DNA of 64,000 bases, from assembly GCF_051488685.1 (NCBI RefSeq), contig NZ_JBPSEH010000003.1:244019-308018 (forward strand), given 5' to 3'. Position numbers and translations under genes: made by a program. Source of the DNA: Melioribacter sp051488685. GTDB taxonomy: Bacteria > Bacteroidota > Ignavibacteria > Ignavibacteriales > Melioribacteraceae. The notes under the pieces were generated by a model. That model was not told where the DNA came from. It saw only the letters and a list, made by a program, of their open reading frames with translations, and made no database searches. Position 1 is the stretch's first letter, and every line of letters starts with the position of its first letter. This document shows positions 25,961 to 33,413 of this stretch, piece by piece.

Positions 25961-27013
25961 TCAAGTTACAGTAGTGAAATACTTTTTCTTAAAACCAAGA
26001 GCAACATTCACAAGCATTATCAAAACAGGAACCTCTACCAATGGACCAATCACCGTTGCAAATGCAGCTGGAGAATTAATCCCAAAGACAGCCACTGCCA
26101 CTGCAATAGCTAATTCAAAGTCATTGCTGCCTGCAGTAAAAGCAACTGTGGTTGTTTTTTCATACGAAATTCCCTGTTTTTTAACAAAGAAAAACGTGGC
26201 CAGAAACATTAGGGCAAAATAAAATGTGTAGGGAATAGCAACTCGTATTACATCAAGCGGAAGTTCGACTATCTTTTCTCCTTTTAATGAAAACATTACA
26301 AAAATTGTAAACAATAATGCAACAGGAGTAAGAATTGAAATTTTCGGAATGAATTTAGTGAAATACCATTCTTTGCTCTTTGCTTTAACCAGAACAAACT
26401 GGGATATAACTCCGCCGGCAAATGGAATTCCGAGATAGATTAAAACGGTTAGAGCAATTTCCCAGATGGATACTTCAACCAAAGCGCCTTTCATCCCGAA
26501 GATTGGGGGCAAAACAGTTATGAATATATATGCATAGACAGAATAGAAGAGAACCTGAAAAATAGCATTGAAGGCAACAAGGCCGGCGGCTAGTTCAGAA
26601 TCTCCGTTTGCTAAATCATTCCAAACTAAAACCATCGCAATACACCTTGCTAAACCAACTAGTATAACTCCAATCGCCATCTCAGGTTTATCAGGTAGAA
26701 AAACTATCGCAAGCAGAAACATTACTAATGGTCCGACAATCCAGTTTTGAACCAGAGATATGCTTAACAATTTTACATTTTTGAAAACTACGGGAAGCTC
26801 CTCATATTTAACTTTTGCTAGCGGTGGATACATCATCAATATTAATCCAATTGCAATTGGAATGTTAGTTGTACCTACACTCAAAGAATCCCAAAAGCTC
26901 GCAATGCCCGGGAAAATTGATCCGGCCGCTACACCAATAAACATGGTCAGAAAAATCCATAGTGTTAAGTAGCGATCAAAAAATGAAAGCTTTTTTGAAA
27001 CAGAAGTGCTCAT
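25961..27013 (-). CDS. acr3: ACR3-family arsenite efflux permease
   Basis: 350 residues from ATG 27013 (MSTSVSKKLSFFDRYLTLW); the frame to 27067 overlaps the mini-thioredoxin gene. Ten hydrophobic helices are visible. The signature VGLARCIAMVLVWNDLANGD carries the conserved cysteine needed for As(III) transport, and GIPFAGGVISQF and VAFTAGSNDFELAIAVAVAV are also typical of ACR3. It exports arsenite (and in some members antimonite) by proton exchange. Together with ArsC and the permease upstream it forms an arsenic resistance block. Confidence 0.93.
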   Translation of the reverse strand: MSTSVSKKLSFFDRYLTLWIFLTMFIGVAAGSIFPGIASFWDSLSVGTTNIPIAIGLILMMYPPLAKVKYEELPVVFKNVKLLSISLVQNWIVGPLVMFLLAIVFLPDKPEMAIGVILVGLARCIAMVLVWNDLANGDSELAAGLVAFNAIFQVLFYSVYAYIFITVLPPIFGMKGALVEVSIWEIALTVLIYLGIPFAGGVISQFVLVKAKSKEWYFTKFIPKISILTPVALLFTIFVMFSLKGEKIVELPLDVIRVAIPYTFYFALMFLATFFFVKKQGISYEKTTTVAFTAGSNDFELAIAVAVAVFGINSPAAFATVIGPLVEVPVLIMLVNVALGFKKKYFTTVT

Positions 27014-27047
27014 AATTATCTCTTTTTTAATTCTGAAAATAAATTTT

Positions 27048-27305
27048 TTATGAAATCTTGTTTCCATTCATATTTTTTAACCAATTTTCTAAGGTTGATT
27101 TAACCGGAATTTTACCCATCGCCAGAACTTTTCCGTTTACAACTAATCCGGGGGTCATCATTACTCCATAATCCATAAACTTTTCTTTATCGGTTATCTT
27201 CTCAATCTTAGCTGGAATATTGTTTTCTGATACGACTTCATTGACAAGTTTTTCCAGCTTAATACAATTTGGACAACCAGGACCAAGAACTTTAATGTCT
27301 AGCAT
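27048..27305 (-). CDS. Mini-thioredoxin (MTH895 family), copy 3
   Basis: 85 residues, active site GPGCPNCIKLE and cis-Pro loop MMTPGLVVN. AAAAGGAG precedes ATG 27305. It is more divergent than the copies at 4588 and 20476. It lies immediately before ACR3 and, apart from the inserted four-helix-bundle cassette, after ArsC, so it may be the reductant for ArsC or a partner of the exporter. Confidence 0.88.
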   Translation of the reverse strand: MLDIKVLGPGCPNCIKLEKLVNEVVSENNIPAKIEKITDKEKFMDYGVMMTPGLVVNGKVLAMGKIPVKSTLENWLKNMNGNKIS

Positions 27306-27334
27306 ATTTATATACTCCTTTTTTTATTAAACAA

Positions 27335-27965
27335 TTGAGCATTGAACGTTGAACATTGAATATTGAGCATTTTCATCCAATACAATCTTCAATAATCAAT
27401 TAACAATAATCAATTCTCAATGTTCAAGTTGATATTTTTCAGTTGAGTATTTAACAACTATAGATAATCAATTTCTTTTCTTATTGTTTTTAGCAGTTAA
27501 AACACTTTTTGCAATAATAGCGATTAATTCTTCTGTCTCTTTAAAGATATCATCAAGTTTATTTATCGGCTTTATCATTTCTTTCTTATAGATAATCTTC
27601 AAGGCTGTGCGACATGCTTTTAATTCTTTAAGTACAATTCCCATTTTGTGAATAAAATCATTTCGTGACTCAGCAGCTTGAGCTTCACCATAGTTAAATG
27701 CTGGAGAATGACAGGCTCTTATTAGCTGAGCAGCAATATAGTTTCCTGATCTTGAATTGGGTAAAGATTCTACTACATCGATCATTCTGCTGGTAAAATC
27801 AACTAAACGATCTTCAAGGTCAAATTTTCTTTTATCCATATAATTTTCTTCTCACAACAAATAGCGTTATTAGTTGAACATTGAGCGTTGATCATTAATC
27901 GTTGAATATTGAACATTGAATATTGAATATTGAGCATTTTCATCCAATATAATTTTCAATTCGCT
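27335..27965. mobile_element. Candidate repeat-flanked cassette around four-helix-bundle gene
   Basis: Short TTGAACATTGAATATTGA-type repeats (TTGARYRTTGA units) flank the four-helix-bundle gene on both sides. In addition a 32-base direct repeat with two mismatches lies at 27362-27393 and 27929-27960, exactly 567 bases apart. The right copy includes the last codons and stop of arsC; the left copy is a duplicate lying just upstream of the mini-thioredoxin gene. This looks like an insertion between arsC and the mini-thioredoxin that copied the target, or a tandem duplication. No transposase is encoded. Confidence 0.45.
27468..27839 (-). CDS. Four helix bundle protein (S23/23S rRNA intervening-sequence family)
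   Basis: 123 residues. The family pattern is clear: LEDRLVDFTSRMIDVVESLP, SRSGNYIAAQLIRACHSPAF, NYGEAQAAESRNDFIHKMGI and VLKELKACRTALKII. Members were first seen inside 23S rRNA intervening sequences and are related to Avd of diversity-generating retroelements; stand-alone copies are common in Bacteroidota and Ignavibacteria genomes and their job is unknown. The gene interrupts the arsC-thioredoxin-acr3 order and is bracketed by repeats. Confidence 0.88.
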   Translation of the reverse strand: MDKRKFDLEDRLVDFTSRMIDVVESLPNSRSGNYIAAQLIRACHSPAFNYGEAQAAESRNDFIHKMGIVLKELKACRTALKIIYKKEMIKPINKLDDIFKETEELIAIIAKSVLTAKNNKKRN

Positions 27966-28371
27966 GATAAAATTTTTCAAATTCAGCTTTAATTTCATCT
28001 CTTACTCTGCGATAAACTGGCATCACTTCTTCCTCCGTTCCAACAGCTTCAGCAGGATCATCAAAACCGATGTGTAATTGTTTTCCAACTTTTCCGATAA
28101 AAACCGGACAGGTTTCCTTAGCATTATCACAAACAGTAATTACATAATCAAAAGATTGGTTAAGATATTTATCAACATTTTCCGGAACACCTTTACTTAT
28201 GTCAATTCCAACTTCCATCATTGCTTTAACTGCATAGGGATTTACTTTTTCTGCGGGCTTTGTTCCGGCTGAATAAACTTCAAGATTTTTATCAAATGAT
28301 TTAAGAAATCCTTCTGCCATCTGACTGCGGCAAGAATTTCCTGTGCATAGTATTAGTATTCTTTTTTTCAT
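27940..28371 (-). CDS. arsC: Arsenate reductase, low-molecular-weight phosphatase type
   Basis: 143 residues from ATG 28371, preceded by AAAGGA; the frame to 28401 has no site. The P-loop is ILCTGNSCRSQMAEGFL (nucleophile Cys in the N-terminal loop). The second and third redox cysteines are visible in VITVCDNAKETCPVF, which marks the thioredoxin-coupled class. It reduces As(V) to As(III) for export by ACR3; the mini-thioredoxin at 27048 is a natural electron donor. Confidence 0.93.
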   Translation of the reverse strand: MKKRILILCTGNSCRSQMAEGFLKSFDKNLEVYSAGTKPAEKVNPYAVKAMMEVGIDISKGVPENVDKYLNQSFDYVITVCDNAKETCPVFIGKVGKQLHIGFDDPAEAVGTEEEVMPVYRRVRDEIKAEFEKFYQRIENYIG

Positions 28372-28455
28372 TAGTTTCCTTTCAATTTGTCTTGCCCGCA
28401 AAGACGGGTATATTGATGGATTCCCGCTTTTACGGAAATGATGATTCGCTAAGAG

Positions 28456-29760
28456 TTAAAATAAAGCTCCATAAATCAATCCGCTTATTGTTGCCATTAC
28501 AATAACTAATGATACATACACAACCGTTTTCTGTGTACCGATCACACCACGAATAACAAGCATATTCGGTAATGACAAAGCAGGACCTGCTAGTAATAGT
28601 GCGAGTGCAGGACCTTTACCCATTCCGCTGTTTATTAATCCCTGAAGTATTGGAATTTCTGTTAAAGTTGCAAAATACATAAAAGCACCGACAACTGATG
28701 CAAAGAAATTAGAGAATAAAGAGTTACCACCAACCAAGATTGAAATCCATTCATTGGGAATCAAACCATTGCCATTATTTTGAGAACCAAGTAAAAATCC
28801 TGCAACTAAAACGCCAGCACCAAGAAGCGGCATAATTTGTTTTGTGAATCCCCAGGTTTCACCTAGCCATTGATTTGGTTCACCCTCGCTAAAAGTCAAT
28901 GCTATTGTTGTTGCAACTACAGCCACGACAAAAGTAATTGTCGGGTTATCATAAAAAAGAATTCCCGAAATAATTACAGCTGCTGTTCCTAAAATCACAT
29001 ATATCTTTTTGACCTGAATTATATATATCATTGAAAGAGCAAAACCAAATCCAATGATTGAGGTTATAAACCATTTATTTGAGTATATAAAATACCAGAA
29101 ACCTTCGGTTGTATCTGCTGGTTTCCCCCAGTTTACAAAAACAAGAATTGCAACAAGAATAAAAAAGTGTAATGCAGTTTGCCATAATGGTCTTGGTTCT
29201 TCAACATCTGGCATAGCAAGTTGATTTTCTGCTTTTTCCTTTTCTTCTTTTCTGTAAATAAAGGACATAATCAATCCAATTATCACGCTAAAAGATACAG
29301 CACCAATAACTCTTGCAATTCCGAGTTCTAATCCAAGAATTCGTGCTGTTAAAATTATAGCAAGTATATTTATTGCCGGACCCGAATAAAGGAAAGCAAT
29401 AGCAGGACCTAAACCAGCACCACGTTTGTGTATGCTTGAAAACAATGGCAGAATTGTACAAGAACATACTGCAAGTATTGTCCCTGATACTGATGCAACT
29501 AAATATGCTACCCATTTTTTCGCCTTGGCACCAAAGTATTTCACAACTGCTGCCTGACTTACAAATACTGCGATTGTTCCTGCTATAAAGAATGCTGGTA
29601 CTAGACAAAGTAGTACATGTTCCTGAGCGTACCATTTCGCTAAATCAAGTGCGGCTATTATTGCACCTTTGAAGGATTCGTTTTCAATCGGCATAAAGTA
29701 AGCGAATAGAAAGAATCCTGTTATCCACAAAAGGCTTTTATACTGTTCTTTCCAATCCAT
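28456..29760 (-). CDS. COG0701/ArsP-type permease
   Basis: 434 residues with about ten hydrophobic helices. The conserved segment is AVCSCTILPLFSSIHKRGAG followed by LGPAIAFLYSGPAIN, and the repeat GPALALLLAGPALSLPN occurs near the C-terminus. This is the DUF318/SO_0444 family, which includes ArsP exporters of trivalent organoarsenicals; the vicinal CSC motif is thought to bind the metalloid. It lies between arsC and the CC-tailed YlbF genes. Confidence 0.85.
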   Translation of the reverse strand: MDWKEQYKSLLWITGFFLFAYFMPIENESFKGAIIAALDLAKWYAQEHVLLCLVPAFFIAGTIAVFVSQAAVVKYFGAKAKKWVAYLVASVSGTILAVCSCTILPLFSSIHKRGAGLGPAIAFLYSGPAINILAIILTARILGLELGIARVIGAVSFSVIIGLIMSFIYRKEEKEKAENQLAMPDVEEPRPLWQTALHFFILVAILVFVNWGKPADTTEGFWYFIYSNKWFITSIIGFGFALSMIYIIQVKKIYVILGTAAVIISGILFYDNPTITFVVAVVATTIALTFSEGEPNQWLGETWGFTKQIMPLLGAGVLVAGFLLGSQNNGNGLIPNEWISILVGGNSLFSNFFASVVGAFMYFATLTEIPILQGLINSGMGKGPALALLLAGPALSLPNMLVIRGVIGTQKTVVYVSLVIVMATISGLIYGALF

Positions 29761-29778
29761 ATTATACCCTTTATTTTA

Positions 29779-30150
29779 TTATGAGCAACAAGATGATGGA
29801 GCAGCAAGCTTCGCAAAATCCATCGATATTTCATTACTGATTGCCTCGTTGCATTCTTGAAGAATGCTTTTTAGATTATTTTGTTTTTCTGCAAGTTTAA
29901 CATTCAGAGGATTGTTTTGAATTTTTGAAGCAATTTCGCTTAATTCATTTATATCTTCCTGCTCTAAAGTTCCATCGTATTGTTTTTCTTGTAACTGACT
30001 TGAGAGCAAATAATATTTATCAACCAAGTCATTTATCTCTTTATCATTCTCATAAGCAGATAATGCATCGAGATAATCAATTACCTCAGGCACTGCCTGA
30101 AATGACCGGATGAAATTATCGGTAATAAATTTTATTTGATTGTCAATCAT
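29779..30150 (-). CDS. YlbF-family protein with C-terminal CC tail
   Basis: 123 residues from ATG 30150 with AGGAGAAG upstream; the frame to 30201 overlaps the previous gene. The protein is all-helical with the YlbF/YmcA pattern (NDLVDKYYLLSSQLQEKQYD, GTLEQEDINELSEIASKI). Its last residues are AAPSSCCS. In Bacillus the relatives YlbF and YmcA belong to a complex with YaaT that ligates [4Fe-4S] clusters partly through C-terminal cysteines and affects RNase Y. Here it follows a paralogue ending GCCG by 10 bases and precedes a CSC-motif permease. Confidence 0.8.
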   Translation of the reverse strand: MIDNQIKFITDNFIRSFQAVPEVIDYLDALSAYENDKEINDLVDKYYLLSSQLQEKQYDGTLEQEDINELSEIASKIQNNPLNVKLAEKQNNLKSILQECNEAISNEISMDFAKLAAPSSCCS

Positions 30151-30160
30151 TTTTCTTCTC

Positions 30161-30565
30161 CTATCCGCAGCATCCGCTTGCAGGTTTTGCAAGTGATGCA
30201 AAATTAAATTTTAACTTTTCACTTAAGTATGAGTTAACTTCCTGGTAAAATGCAATAAGATCCTGCTGCGATTCATAAAACTCTTTAAGAATCTCGTTAC
30301 TCATTGCCTTTTGTCTTGCTTCTTCAATCAGCTTTTCATCTTCAGGAGTGAGTGTACCGTAATTAGCTTTCATCTGATAGTCACGAAGCACAGCATTGTA
30401 TTCCATTGATGATTTTTTTGCCTCCTCACTGAGCCGGAAATTATCTCGTGCTCTTATATATCTCTGGTAAGCTTCTGAATTAAATAATGCTCTACCAAGA
30501 TTTTTTGAAGACTTAATCAGGTTTTCTTTCACCTGGCGTGTAATTTGATTTGTTTCTTCGTTCAT
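30161..30565 (-). CDS. YlbF-family protein with C-terminal CC tail (paralogue)
   Basis: 134 residues. YlbF features are YQRYIRARDNFRLSEEAKKS, DYQMKANYGTLTPEDEKLIE and SNEILKEFYESQQDLIAFYQ. The end is FASLAKPASGCCG, parallel to FAKLAAPSSCCS of the next gene. The shared 'FA-LA-P-S-CC' ending in two tandem paralogues strongly suggests a conserved metal- or metalloid-binding tail. It lies in the arsenic block between an FmdB-type zinc ribbon and its paralogue. Confidence 0.8.
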   Translation of the reverse strand: MNEETNQITRQVKENLIKSSKNLGRALFNSEAYQRYIRARDNFRLSEEAKKSSMEYNAVLRDYQMKANYGTLTPEDEKLIEEARQKAMSNEILKEFYESQQDLIAFYQEVNSYLSEKLKFNFASLAKPASGCCG

Positions 30566-30641
30566 TATTTAGTCCTGACAATTTGTTTGAGTTCGTTGTA
30601 CGTGGATTGATTCTTCACAAAGGTTGCCGTTAAAAATTATT

Positions 30642-30878
30642 TCAAGAGCAGCCACAACCGGATCCACCACAGCAACCACTGCTGTTATTTTGAGAGTTTC
30701 TTGATTTTACATTCACTGATTGATTGCCAAGAATTGCAAAGCCTCCAAACACCTGCTGAAGATTATCACTTCCACATCGTTCACAATGTAGTTTTAATCC
30801 TTCTTCTTTTTCTTTTATTGTTGCTTTTACATCGAAATAGTAACCGCAATCTTTGCAGTGATATTCATAAGTTGGCAT
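30642..30878 (-). CDS. FmdB-family zinc ribbon protein with Cys-rich tail
   Basis: 78 residues. It begins MPTYEYHCKDCGYYFDV, the FmdB zinc ribbon, closed by CERCGSDNL. The tail NNSSGCCGGSGCGCS has five cysteines, more than the usual FmdB end. FmdB proteins are putative small regulators or metal carriers. It is the third protein in a row with a vicinal CC at the C-terminus. It starts 5 bases after the stop of a decayed CMD-family gene. Confidence 0.85.
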   Translation of the reverse strand: MPTYEYHCKDCGYYFDVKATIKEKEEGLKLHCERCGSDNLQQVFGGFAILGNQSVNVKSRNSQNNSSGCCGGSGCGCS

Positions 30879-30882
30879 TTAT

Positions 30883-31137
30883 TTATTCTCCGTATTTTGA
30901 TTCTCTTTTTTCTCTACTGATTAAATCATCGGCTAATTTATAAATTTTATTTGTTGGTTTTTCTTTAGACATCTTACCAATTCTAAAAGTCTTTTCGATT
31001 TCCTGAATTGTTCATCCAAGTTTAACTGTCTCTGCAGAATGATAACGCAGACAAGGGAGATAATTAACGACGATTGATGCACCTATGGCGATAAACTCTT
31101 AAAATTGCGAAATCAGAGGCGAAACAGTTTTTTCCAT
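30883..31137 (-). pseudogene. Decayed carboxymuconolactone decarboxylase (AhpD-like) gene
   Basis: One frame from ATG 31137 to TAA 30883 with two internal stops (TAA after ISQF, TGA after KLG). It reads FIAIGASIVVNYLPCLRYH, then TIQEIEKTFRIGKMSKEKP, then KIYKLADDLISREKR, close to small CMD proteins with ASxxANCxPCLxYH. The first cysteine of the CxxC pair is Tyr here. Both the stops and the lost Cys mean it is inactive. Confidence 0.65.
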
Positions 31138-31142
31138 AAAAT

Positions 31143-31547
31143 TTACTTTTCCGTTTTTTGCTTTATTAATTTTAATAGATCCTGTTCTGGAATAATTCCC
31201 ACTACACATTTATTATTTTTTCTCAATAATAATCTCTCATTTAATCTTTTTTCGTCATTTAAAAATTGAGCAGTATTCAAATAATTTTTTAAAAAACTAA
31301 TGAGAGTCTTCTTCTGAGAAGTTTCTTTATTTAGTTTATAGTATACCCACGTACCTTCTTTTTCGGTGGTGAAGAAACCTGCGTTTTTTAAAACAGTGAG
31401 TGCTTTTGAAACCGAGTACTGAGGTAATTGTAGTGCATCCACAAGTTCACACACACACAAGTTTCGTCCACTTTTTATAAAAAGATTCATTATTCGAAGA
31501 CGCGTTTCGTCGGAGAGGGCTTTGAATATTTCAACTATCTTATCCAT
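31143..31547 (-). CDS. ArsR/SmtB-family metalloregulator
   Basis: 134 residues from ATG 31547 (MDKIVEIFKALSDETRLRIM); the frame to 31595 runs through the operator-like palindrome. The HTH is LPQYSVSKALTVLKNAGFFT, then TEKEGTWVYYKL. NLCVCELVDAL matches the ELCVCDL As(III) site of ArsR in helix 3. The C-terminus adds a cysteine (NNKCVVGIIPEQD). A perfect 12-bp-arm palindrome lies immediately upstream. It heads the arsenic block and most likely represses it. Confidence 0.9.
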   Translation of the reverse strand: MDKIVEIFKALSDETRLRIMNLFIKSGRNLCVCELVDALQLPQYSVSKALTVLKNAGFFTTEKEGTWVYYKLNKETSQKKTLISFLKNYLNTAQFLNDEKRLNERLLLRKNNKCVVGIIPEQDLLKLIKQKTEK

Positions 31548-31561
31548 TAAATTATATGCCA

Positions 31562-31589
31562 TATTTTGCATATAAAAATATGCAAAATA
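31562..31589. promoter_or_regulatory. TATTTTGCATAT-N4-ATATGCAAAATA palindrome (putative ArsR operator)
   Basis: Perfect 12-bp inverted arms with a 4-base centre, 15-42 bases upstream of the ArsR start at 31547, followed by another TGCATATA half-site. The position and symmetry fit an autoregulated ArsR operator. The ATATGC half-site also occurs in the palindrome at 24102-24123. Confidence 0.65.
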
Positions 31590-31599
31590 ATGCATATAA

Positions 31600-32130
31600 G
31601 CAAATGTAATTTATTTTTGCGTAACTATTGATATATCAATATCAATTTTATTTGTAATCGAAGTGAAGGATAATTATACAGAACTTTGCTCTTCAAAAAG
31701 GAAAAGAATTAATAATAACGCGTGTGTTGCCAGCGACGGAAAAACAATATTGTATATGATTTATATTAATTTTTATTACTTTGTCCGCTAAGACGTAAGA
31801 GTACGAAAACCAGCCGTATGCTTAAATGCTCCTCTTCAAGGCTATTAAAGAACTACTGACAAAATATACTAAAGCAAATTACTAATCATATTAATACTAC
31901 AATTCTAAAAGACTTCATAATTCTTTGGGCTATATAATATCAAGAAGTTTTTTTGATAGAATAAAAGTAAGAGAAGTTAGAATTAAGAATTGCTATCGAG
32001 CTTAATTTTATATCTTTACTAGTCAACTGAAAAATGCTATCTCCGTTTGGCCAATATAGCACTTATATACTTGCTTAATTTAACGGAATTCATAATTACA
32101 ATTTACGCACCTGCTTGTTATTATCAGACA
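31600..32130. other. Intergenic boundary between the two islands
   Basis: About 530 AT-rich bases without a coding frame I can support. No terminator with a clear U-run and no RNA gene are visible. It separates the metalloid block from the hemicellulase run. Confidence 0.5.
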
Positions 32131-33303
32131 CTATTTAATCAATATCATTTTTTTTGAAGCAGAAAAATTTCCTGCTTGAAGTTTACAGATATAAATACCA
32201 CTTGGAAGTGCTCGTCCAGATGCGTTGAAGCGAGAGGCATCATAATGCACTTCGTAATTTCCTTGGGATTGATATTCATTGACAAGAGTTGCAATTTCTT
32301 GTCCAAGTAAATTATAAACCTTTAAGGTTACATGAACGTTGCCGGACAATTGGTAGCGGATGGTCGTAGAAGGATTAAATGGGTTGGGATAATTTTGTAC
32401 CAAATTGAATGTAGCAACCCCGGTTGTTGTTTCATTAACTTTGATCGGTTGCTTAAAAATGAGTTGAGAAAAATAATAAAGGCCATGTTTCCATACTGTC
32501 CAATCGTGACCAGCTCCCGAAACCAGAGCGTAAATATGCGGCACATGATGTTGAGTTAGATAGTTATGGGTTTGCTGACTAATATAAAGCAGTCCGTCAT
32601 TGGTTCCACAAGAAATCCACAGGGCCAATAGGCTATTGGCAGCCGTTTGTGGATCGGGAACAAGTGCTTCAGGTGCTTTTGTATTTGGCGCCGCAGAAAA
32701 TGCACCCACCCAGGCAAAGGTGTCCAGATGAGCCAATCCAAAATTCAGTGACTGTCCACCGCCCATTGAGAGACCTGCAATGGCTCGGTTTTCCCGACTG
32801 GTGTAAACCGGATAATTCGATTCGACGAAGGGAATCAAGTCTTTAAGCAAATCAAATTCAAAAGTCTCGAAAGCTTTAATCTTATCTTGAGAAAAAAGAT
32901 CACCTGTGGCATCATCATTTACCATTGCACGGCCGTTGGGAAAAATAACAATCATCGGTTCGAGTTTTTGTTCAGCATATAAGTTATCAAGAATATTTTG
33001 CGGATTTCCATTATTGTACCACTCTCGTTCATCTCCGCCAATGCCATGCAATAAGTAGAGCACATTGTATTTTTTATCTTGTGAATACCCAGGCGGGGTA
33101 TAGATTAGGGCTTGCCGATCAACTCCTACTGTGGTCGAATGATAAGTAAATGTGGTGACTTTTCCATGCGCGATGTCCCGTTTATATGAATCATAACCAG
33201 AAGGGGGTAATGGGTAATTATTTTCCTGGGCATAACCTACAGAAAAAATTGTTCCGCCAATGATGAAAAATAAAATAGAATAAAGAAAATTTTTGCTCGC
33301 CAT
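32131..33303 (-). CDS. CE1-type esterase with C-terminal secretion domain
   Basis: 390 residues: signal peptide (1-25), CE1 alpha/beta hydrolase (about 40-285) and a Por-type C-terminal sorting domain (about 300-390). The fold motifs are KYNVLYLLHGIGGDEREWYN, the nucleophile GLSMGGGQ, and GAGHDWTVWKHGLY with the catalytic His. The C-terminal part begins NYPNPFNPSTTIRYQL and ends SASKKMILIK, the type A T9SS-like signal of Ignavibacteria and relatives. It should act on acetyl or feruloyl esters of plant polysaccharide, outside the cell. It is the only enzyme in the run with this sorting domain. Confidence 0.9.
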   Translation of the reverse strand: MASKNFLYSILFFIIGGTIFSVGYAQENNYPLPPSGYDSYKRDIAHGKVTTFTYHSTTVGVDRQALIYTPPGYSQDKKYNVLYLLHGIGGDEREWYNNGNPQNILDNLYAEQKLEPMIVIFPNGRAMVNDDATGDLFSQDKIKAFETFEFDLLKDLIPFVESNYPVYTSRENRAIAGLSMGGGQSLNFGLAHLDTFAWVGAFSAAPNTKAPEALVPDPQTAANSLLALWISCGTNDGLLYISQQTHNYLTQHHVPHIYALVSGAGHDWTVWKHGLYYFSQLIFKQPIKVNETTTGVATFNLVQNYPNPFNPSTTIRYQLSGNVHVTLKVYNLLGQEIATLVNEYQSQGNYEVHYDASRFNASGRALPSGIYICKLQAGNFSASKKMILIK

Positions 33304-33413
33304 CTTTTTCCTCCATGGTCAATTAATTTGTAATCAACAGGCAGAAATTGAAATCCAATAGATGATTACCAAATTTTCACCAATAGTATCAGTCTAAGCT
33401 GTAAGTGAAAATT

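Noticed and set aside
27468..27839. Diversity-generating retroelement (Avd-like helix bundle)
   Set aside because: No reverse transcriptase, template repeat or variable repeat is present nearby.
27335..27965. TTGAACATTGAATATTGA arrays looked like a CRISPR-type or tandem repeat array
   Set aside because: Units are short, uneven and adjacent without unique spacers, and no cas gene is near. They are better described as flanks of the four-helix-bundle gene.
31600..32130. Promoter or RNA gene in the gap between islands
   Set aside because: I could not find a convincing -35/-10 pair, a structured RNA or a U-tailed hairpin.
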